A stretch of 64,000 bases of DNA, from assembly GCF_028553745.1 (NCBI RefSeq), contig NZ_CP067132.1, forward strand, positions 318,501-382,500. The letters are read 5' to 3'. Source of the DNA: Paracoccus seriniphilus. Lineage in GTDB: Bacteria; Pseudomonadota; Alphaproteobacteria; Rhodobacterales; Rhodobacteraceae. The position numbers were made by a program, and so were the translations under genes. This document shows, one piece after another, positions 60,156 to 64,000 of this stretch. The notes below the pieces were generated by a model. That model was not told the DNA's origin, did no database searches, and was given only the letters and a program-made list of their open reading frames with translations. Position 1 is the stretch's first letter. Each line of letters starts with the position of its first letter.

Positions 60156-61886
60156 ATGACCGGGGACGCGGACCAGAGCCGGGCGGCATGTCCGGTATTC
60201 GCGGTCGGTTCGACGCCGTCGCTGCTTTACCCGTCATCGGCGGAACAGGCGGCCTTGTCCGATCTGCGCCACGCCCTGCTTGACGGAAGCCCGCTGACCC
60301 TGCTGCTGGGGGACGATGGCATCGGCAAGACGCAATTGCTGAATGCGATCCGCACGCGACTGTCCGAAAGCCACAAGATCGCCTCGATCCGGTTGGAGGA
60401 ATTCGAACCGGGGGATCCCCAGATCGGTTCGGATGATGATGCGCAGGATGATGAGTTCATCGCCTCGATCCGTGACTTTGCGCATGAAGACCAGGACGAG
60501 GCACTGCCAAGCCAAATGCCGACGCTTCTGATCGTGGATGACGCCCATCTGCTGCCCGACAGTGCGCTTGATCAGCTGCATCGCGTTTGCGAGGCCCTTT
60601 CGGCTTCGGAGCCGCCGGTGCAGTTGTTGCTGGCTGGCCTGCCCGTGCTGCGGGACAAGCTGGATCAGTGGCAGGACAGCGCATTGGGACGTTATATCGG
60701 TGCCGAAATTCGCATCGCCGCGCTGACGGAATATGAGACGGCAGGCTATGTCGCGCATCGTTTCGCCACGGTCGATTGCGACTGCCATTCGGGACGCAAT
60801 CCCTTCGATGCCGGCGCCATGGTCCGGCTGCATCATTATTCGCAGGGGGTTCCGGGGCGGATCGGGGCGATCGCCAGGACATGCCTGTCCGAGGCCGAGC
60901 GTGCCGGTGCCACGGTGATCGGTGCGGCTTTCGTCGATGCCTGTGAGCGTGGTGAGCCGGTCGATGCCCTGCCCCCACCGTCCTCGACGCCTGCACAGGT
61001 GGTTGCCCATGCCGACCGCGCCGGCGCAAAGGTGCCGGGCGCTGCGTCGGACATGAAACCCGTTTCTCTGAGACCTGCGGATGAGGTCGGGACATCCGTG
61101 GCTGTCGTGCCGCCGCGTGGCCGGGGATGGATCTGGACGGTGGCTTCGGCGACGGTTCTGGCCGCGCTGGCGGGCGGTTTGATCTGGACCCAGATTTCGG
61201 GGCGCGGGCAGGGTGTGGCCCTGGTGGAGCCGGCTGGACCGATCTTGACACCCACGCCACCTTCAGATGATCGCCCTCTTGGCCCGCGCGAGGACATGCA
61301 GACCATGCCCGAGCCTGTGCCGATGCCGCCGCCGCCCCAGATTCGGCTGATGAGCGTGCCCGACACCCGTGATCTGCTGGATCAGGCAATTGACGCCGCC
61401 GCGACCGATCCCGCATTCGCGGCATTGCTGTATGAGCGCGCGGCATTGCTGGGCGATAGCCGTGCTGCCTATTTCATGGGCCAGGTTTACGAATTGGGCG
61501 ATGGAGTGAGCGCGGACCCGCAGCGCGCCCGTGCCTGGTATCGCAGTGCCGTCGACAGCCAGTCCGCGGCGGACAGGCTTGCGGAACTGGGGCCCCTGAC
61601 GGTGCAGAGCGGGGCCGCCGCCGCGCCTGTTCCGGTCTTGCAGGCCAGCCTGCCGGACGGGCGGCTGATTCTGCATTGGCGGACGGCTGGTTCGGCAAGT
61701 CCGCCGCGCTTTGCCGTGGATTATATGTCAGGGAGCGAGGACAGCGCCCCGCATCGGCGCGTCACGGCGCTTTCGGCGATCCTGCTGGAGGGGCCGGTCT
61801 CGCGCTGGCGCATCGTTTCCTTGTCAGCGGATGATCGCGATCAGGGCGCCACCGAGTGGTTTGACGCCCCGAGCGCAGTCGAATGA
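60156..61886 (+). CDS. ExeA-like AAA ATPase with transmembrane segment and Sel1-type repeat
   Basis: 576 residues. The N-terminal AAA domain has Walker A GDDGIGKT at 52-59 and Walker B TLLIVDDAHLLPD near 126-138, as in ExeA/GspA ATPases. A Pro-rich linker precedes one membrane helix (WIWTVASATVLAALAGGLIW, about 325-345). The C-terminal periplasmic part has a Pro-rich stretch and a Sel1-type repeat (LLYERAALLGDSRAAYFMG, then YELGDGVSADPQRARAWYRSA). Classical ExeA has a peptidoglycan-binding domain there instead. No secretion genes are adjacent. The role is unknown: ATP-dependent assembly of an envelope complex is a possibility. No clear ribosome-binding site. Confidence 0.8.
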   Translation: MTGDADQSRAACPVFAVGSTPSLLYPSSAEQAALSDLRHALLDGSPLTLLLGDDGIGKTQLLNAIRTRLSESHKIASIRLEEFEPGDPQIGSDDDAQDDEFIASIRDFAHEDQDEALPSQMPTLLIVDDAHLLPDSALDQLHRVCEALSASEPPVQLLLAGLPVLRDKLDQWQDSALGRYIGAEIRIAALTEYETAGYVAHRFATVDCDCHSGRNPFDAGAMVRLHHYSQGVPGRIGAIARTCLSEAERAGATVIGAAFVDACERGEPVDALPPPSSTPAQVVAHADRAGAKVPGAASDMKPVSLRPADEVGTSVAVVPPRGRGWIWTVASATVLAALAGGLIWTQISGRGQGVALVEPAGPILTPTPPSDDRPLGPREDMQTMPEPVPMPPPPQIRLMSVPDTRDLLDQAIDAAATDPAFAALLYERAALLGDSRAAYFMGQVYELGDGVSADPQRARAWYRSAVDSQSAADRLAELGPLTVQSGAAAAPVPVLQASLPDGRLILHWRTAGSASPPRFAVDYMSGSEDSAPHRRVTALSAILLEGPVSRWRIVSLSADDRDQGATEWFDAPSAVE

Positions 61887-61887
61887 T

Positions 61888-62925
61888 TCAGCAGCCCATG
61901 ACCGCGCAGATGCTGCGACGATAGCTGTCATTGGCATCGCCTTCCGCGCTTGGAGGAGCCGTGCAGTTCATTTCGTAATCCGCGCTGGTGCCACGGGTGA
62001 CACATGATCCGACATCCCAGCCCGGAGGAATCGCTCCCAGATCGACATCCTGCCATTTCGGATGTCCATATTGCTTGAGCGAGTCGAGATTGGTCGAGAT
62101 CAACGCACTCATATCCGAAACCGCATTGCAGGATTGACGGTGATAGGCATTCCGATTGGCGTCATAGTCATAGGTCATCAACACGGCCTTGACGGCGACC
62201 AGATCGACCGGATCGGTCTGGAAAGGATAGGTGCCTGCTGCCAGGGTCGAGGGCGTATAGACGTTGCGCAGGGTATCATCGGTGATGGGCAGCAGATGGA
62301 ACCTGCCGCCATCGATGCCGCTGCCCAGGTACAATGAGGCCGGGGCTCCGGCGACATAGAAGAATGCATCGATCTGCCCGGTCAGCAATCTTGGCAAGGC
62401 GTCCTTGGGCGCGAGTGGCAATCTTTCCGCCGGTTCCAGCCCGGCCAGGGACAGCATCAGCGAGGCGGTCAGGAACGTGCCGCTGTTTTCCGCTCCGATG
62501 GCCACGCGCCGGCCTGCCAGGTCTCCGAAATCGGCGATGTCCTTCTTGGCAAGGATATGCACCTCTTCTTCATACAGTGGAAAGGCGATGCGCACGCCCT
62601 TGATGGTGCGGGCAATATCGGGGTCTTGCGCGGCGAATGTCTGCATATACTCCAGCACGTCGTTCTGAACGATGCCGAACTGGGTATTTGGCCGCTGCCG
62701 GACGCCCAGAAAATTCTCAAGCGAACCTGCCGATTCCACGACATCAACCTCATGACCGCATTGAGCCATCAGGCGCTGCATGTCGCGGCCGAACTGGATA
62801 TAGGTGCCAGTCGGAGAGCCGGTCATGATGCTGATCTGTGGTTCCTGACCATGGGCCGATATGACCGGCAGGCCGACAAGCCCGGCGACAACCGCAAGAT
62901 GCTTCAGAAGTTTGGGCAATCGCAT
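61888..62925 (-). CDS. TAXI-family TRAP-type solute-binding protein, orphan
   Basis: 345 residues with a signal peptide ending SAHG-QE and a strong AGGAGGA ribosome-binding site. The TAXI fold is supported by ISIMTGSPTGTYIQFGRDMQRLMAQCG, GRRVAIGAENSGTFLTASLML and AFFYVAGAPASLYLGSG. No DctM/DctQ permease is nearby, so it may not be a transport component. The C-terminal tail has several cysteines (VGSCVTRGT, MNCTAP, CAVMGC), possibly disulfides. It is convergent with the ExeA-like gene (1-bp gap) and follows the coiled-coil gene by 30 bp. Confidence 0.85.
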   Translation of the reverse strand: MRLPKLLKHLAVVAGLVGLPVISAHGQEPQISIMTGSPTGTYIQFGRDMQRLMAQCGHEVDVVESAGSLENFLGVRQRPNTQFGIVQNDVLEYMQTFAAQDPDIARTIKGVRIAFPLYEEEVHILAKKDIADFGDLAGRRVAIGAENSGTFLTASLMLSLAGLEPAERLPLAPKDALPRLLTGQIDAFFYVAGAPASLYLGSGIDGGRFHLLPITDDTLRNVYTPSTLAAGTYPFQTDPVDLVAVKAVLMTYDYDANRNAYHRQSCNAVSDMSALISTNLDSLKQYGHPKWQDVDLGAIPPGWDVGSCVTRGTSADYEMNCTAPPSAEGDANDSYRRSICAVMGC

Positions 62926-62955
62926 GCGTTCCTCCTTCGATGATTGGCGCGGGCG

Positions 62956-64000
62956 TTAGCAACTGCCCAGGTGAGATATCAATGACAGCAATGATTGGCG
63001 ATTGATCGGCTGCTGGATCCTGCTCAAGGCGGTTGCGGGGCAATCTCCCTTGATCAAGGCATCCCGCAACTGCGTCAGCAACGTCGGATCTCCCGGCAGG
63101 CCCGGCATCACGGCCAAGGCCTCATCGACGACGGACGGCTCTCGGGGCTGGCCCGTCATCTCCGGGGCCGGGTCGGCCTCGGCTGCATTGATGATTTCGG
63201 CAGGGGCGGTGGCTTCCGCCTCGGGTTCCGGTTCAGCCAGGGCTGCTGTCGGGGACTGAAGACTCTGTTGCTGGCTGGTCAGCTCTGCGACTTGCTGGCG
63301 CAGGCTGTTGGCCTTGGTGGTCAGGCCTTCCAGTTCGGCGCGCTGTTTCGTCAGCGCCTCCTCCAGCGCGGCCTGTTGCGCGGCGCGGTCCTGCGCCTGC
63401 TGCAATTCCGTGGCCAGAGTCCGTTTGCGTTCGTCGAGCTGTTCGATTTGAGAGGTGAGCTCCGCCGCGTTTCCTTCCAGCGCGGCCAGCTGTTCTTCCT
63501 GATCTGCGATGCGGGCGGCCAGTTGCTCTGCCGTTTCTTTCTGCGCAGCGACCTGCTCGGCAAGCCGGGCCTTTTCTTCCGCCATTTCGTGGCTCAGGGC
63601 GGCCTGCGCCGCGAATTCATCGCTTTGGCCGGACAGCTCTGCGATTTGCTGGCGCAGGCTGTCGGCCTCGGCCGTCAGCCTTTCCAGTTCGCTGCGCTGT
63701 TCCGCCAGCGCAGCTTCCAGTTCTTCCTGCTGCGTCGCGCGGTCCTGCGTTTGTTGCAATTCCGCGGCCAAGGTCTGTTTCTGTTGGTCAAGCTGTTCGA
63801 TTTCGGTCTTCAGAGCGGCGACACTGTCATCCAGCCCGCGCATTTCGGCGCGGCGCCTGGCGATCTGGTCGTCCAGTTCCGTGGCTTCGGCGCTTGCTGC
63901 CTGCGCCACTTCTTCTTGTGTGGCATCGCGCTGGTTGACCAATGATGTGATTTCTTCAGTCAGCCGCTGGATTTCCTGCTCTTGTTCACTGCGCGCTTGG
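62956..64000 (-). CDS. Repetitive coiled-coil protein, N-terminus beyond the window
   Basis: The frame is open to the window edge, so the visible 348 residues are the C-terminal part. About 250 residues are heptad-rich, dominated by Glu, Gln, Ala and Leu, with a 59-residue block occurring twice 118 residues apart (IEQLDQQKQTLAAELQQ and IEQLDERKRTLATELQQ, and onward). An acidic Pro/Ala/Glu linker follows. A compact C-terminal domain of about 70 residues (LPGDPTLLTQLRDALIKGDCPATALSRI to HLGSC) ends in Cys. It is probably cotranscribed with the TAXI gene. A scaffold or envelope-spanning role is possible; function unknown. Confidence 0.8.
   Translation of the reverse strand, partial: QARSEQEQEIQRLTEEITSLVNQRDATQEEVAQAASAEATELDDQIARRRAEMRGLDDSVAALKTEIEQLDQQKQTLAAELQQTQDRATQQEELEAALAEQRSELERLTAEADSLRQQIAELSGQSDEFAAQAALSHEMAEEKARLAEQVAAQKETAEQLAARIADQEEQLAALEGNAAELTSQIEQLDERKRTLATELQQAQDRAAQQAALEEALTKQRAELEGLTTKANSLRQQVAELTSQQQSLQSPTAALAEPEPEAEATAPAEIINAAEADPAPEMTGQPREPSVVDEALAVMPGLPGDPTLLTQLRDALIKGDCPATALSRIQQPINRQSLLSLISHLGSC
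63271..63801 (-). repeat. Internal duplication in the coiled-coil gene
   Basis: Segments 63625-63801 and 63271-63447 encode two near-identical 59-residue coiled-coil blocks with a period of 354 bp. They end SLRQQIAELSGQ and SLRQQVAELTSQ respectively. Confidence 0.7.

Noticed and set aside
1..64000. CRISPR arrays, tRNA or rRNA genes, insertion sequences
   Set aside because: No regularly spaced repeats of CRISPR type, no tRNA-like cloverleaf, no rRNA and no transposase or terminal inverted repeats were recognised.

Overview
The window reads as an extrachromosomal replicon (plasmid or chromid) of an alphaproteobacterium, most likely a Paracoccus-like member of the Rhodobacterales. The reasons are high-GC coding sequence, a plasmid-type Rep_3 initiator beside a ParA/ParB pair, and almost nothing but transport, catabolic and regulatory genes. 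No rRNA, tRNA, transposase or CRISPR was seen. Both window ends cut genes: an ABC-2 permease at the left and a coiled-coil protein at the right.

Layout. 0-1.1 kb: end of an ABC-2 permease. 1.1-6.9 kb: a GntR regulator with a tripartite tricarboxylate transporter (TctCBA), divergent from an HMG-CoA-lyase-like enzyme and a CaiB-type CoA-transferase. 7.0-13.7 kb: an M24 peptidase and a complete Dpp/Opp-type peptide ABC transporter. 13.8-18.0 kb: a DJ-1/PfpI protein, a CurA-like reductase and a three-gene phospholipid cluster (PlsC, CdsA, CDP-alcohol transferase). 18.1-22.8 kb: a three-subunit periplasmic molybdenum hydroxylase with a triheme cytochrome c. 23.1-27.4 kb: the replication and partition core (parS-like site, parB, parA, parS-like site, 22-bp iterons, rep).

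27.6-38.7 kb: a predicted 3-hydroxyphenylacetate/homogentisate island. It holds a flavoprotein hydroxylase with a DUF2783 small partner, an MBL-fold protein, a LuxR-type regulator, two MarR paralogues, hmgA, a fumarylacetoacetase, a maleylacetoacetate isomerase and a TRAP transporter. Six copies of an RTTKC-N4-RMAAY inverted motif lie upstream of its transcription units, so it looks like one MarR-controlled regulon. 38.8-41.1 kb: a YcaQ-like DNA glycosylase and a quinone-reductase-like MDR protein.

41.1-54.2 kb: the most unusual region. A cytosolic sulfatase and a split transketolase diverge from a BisC-like molybdoenzyme, an FGGY kinase, a zinc-type dehydrogenase, an AraD-like epimerase/aldolase and a SorC regulator, followed by an SsuABC-like importer. 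It reads as a pathway for an (organosulfate?) polyol or sugar that feeds the pentose phosphate pathway; its substrate is unknown. 54.2-59.6 kb: a GntR-controlled operon with a TRAP transporter and two TIM-barrel sugar isomerases/epimerases. 60.2-64 kb: an ExeA-like ATPase fused to a Sel1-type repeat, convergent with an orphan TAXI binding protein and a repetitive coiled-coil protein, a set whose function I cannot assign.
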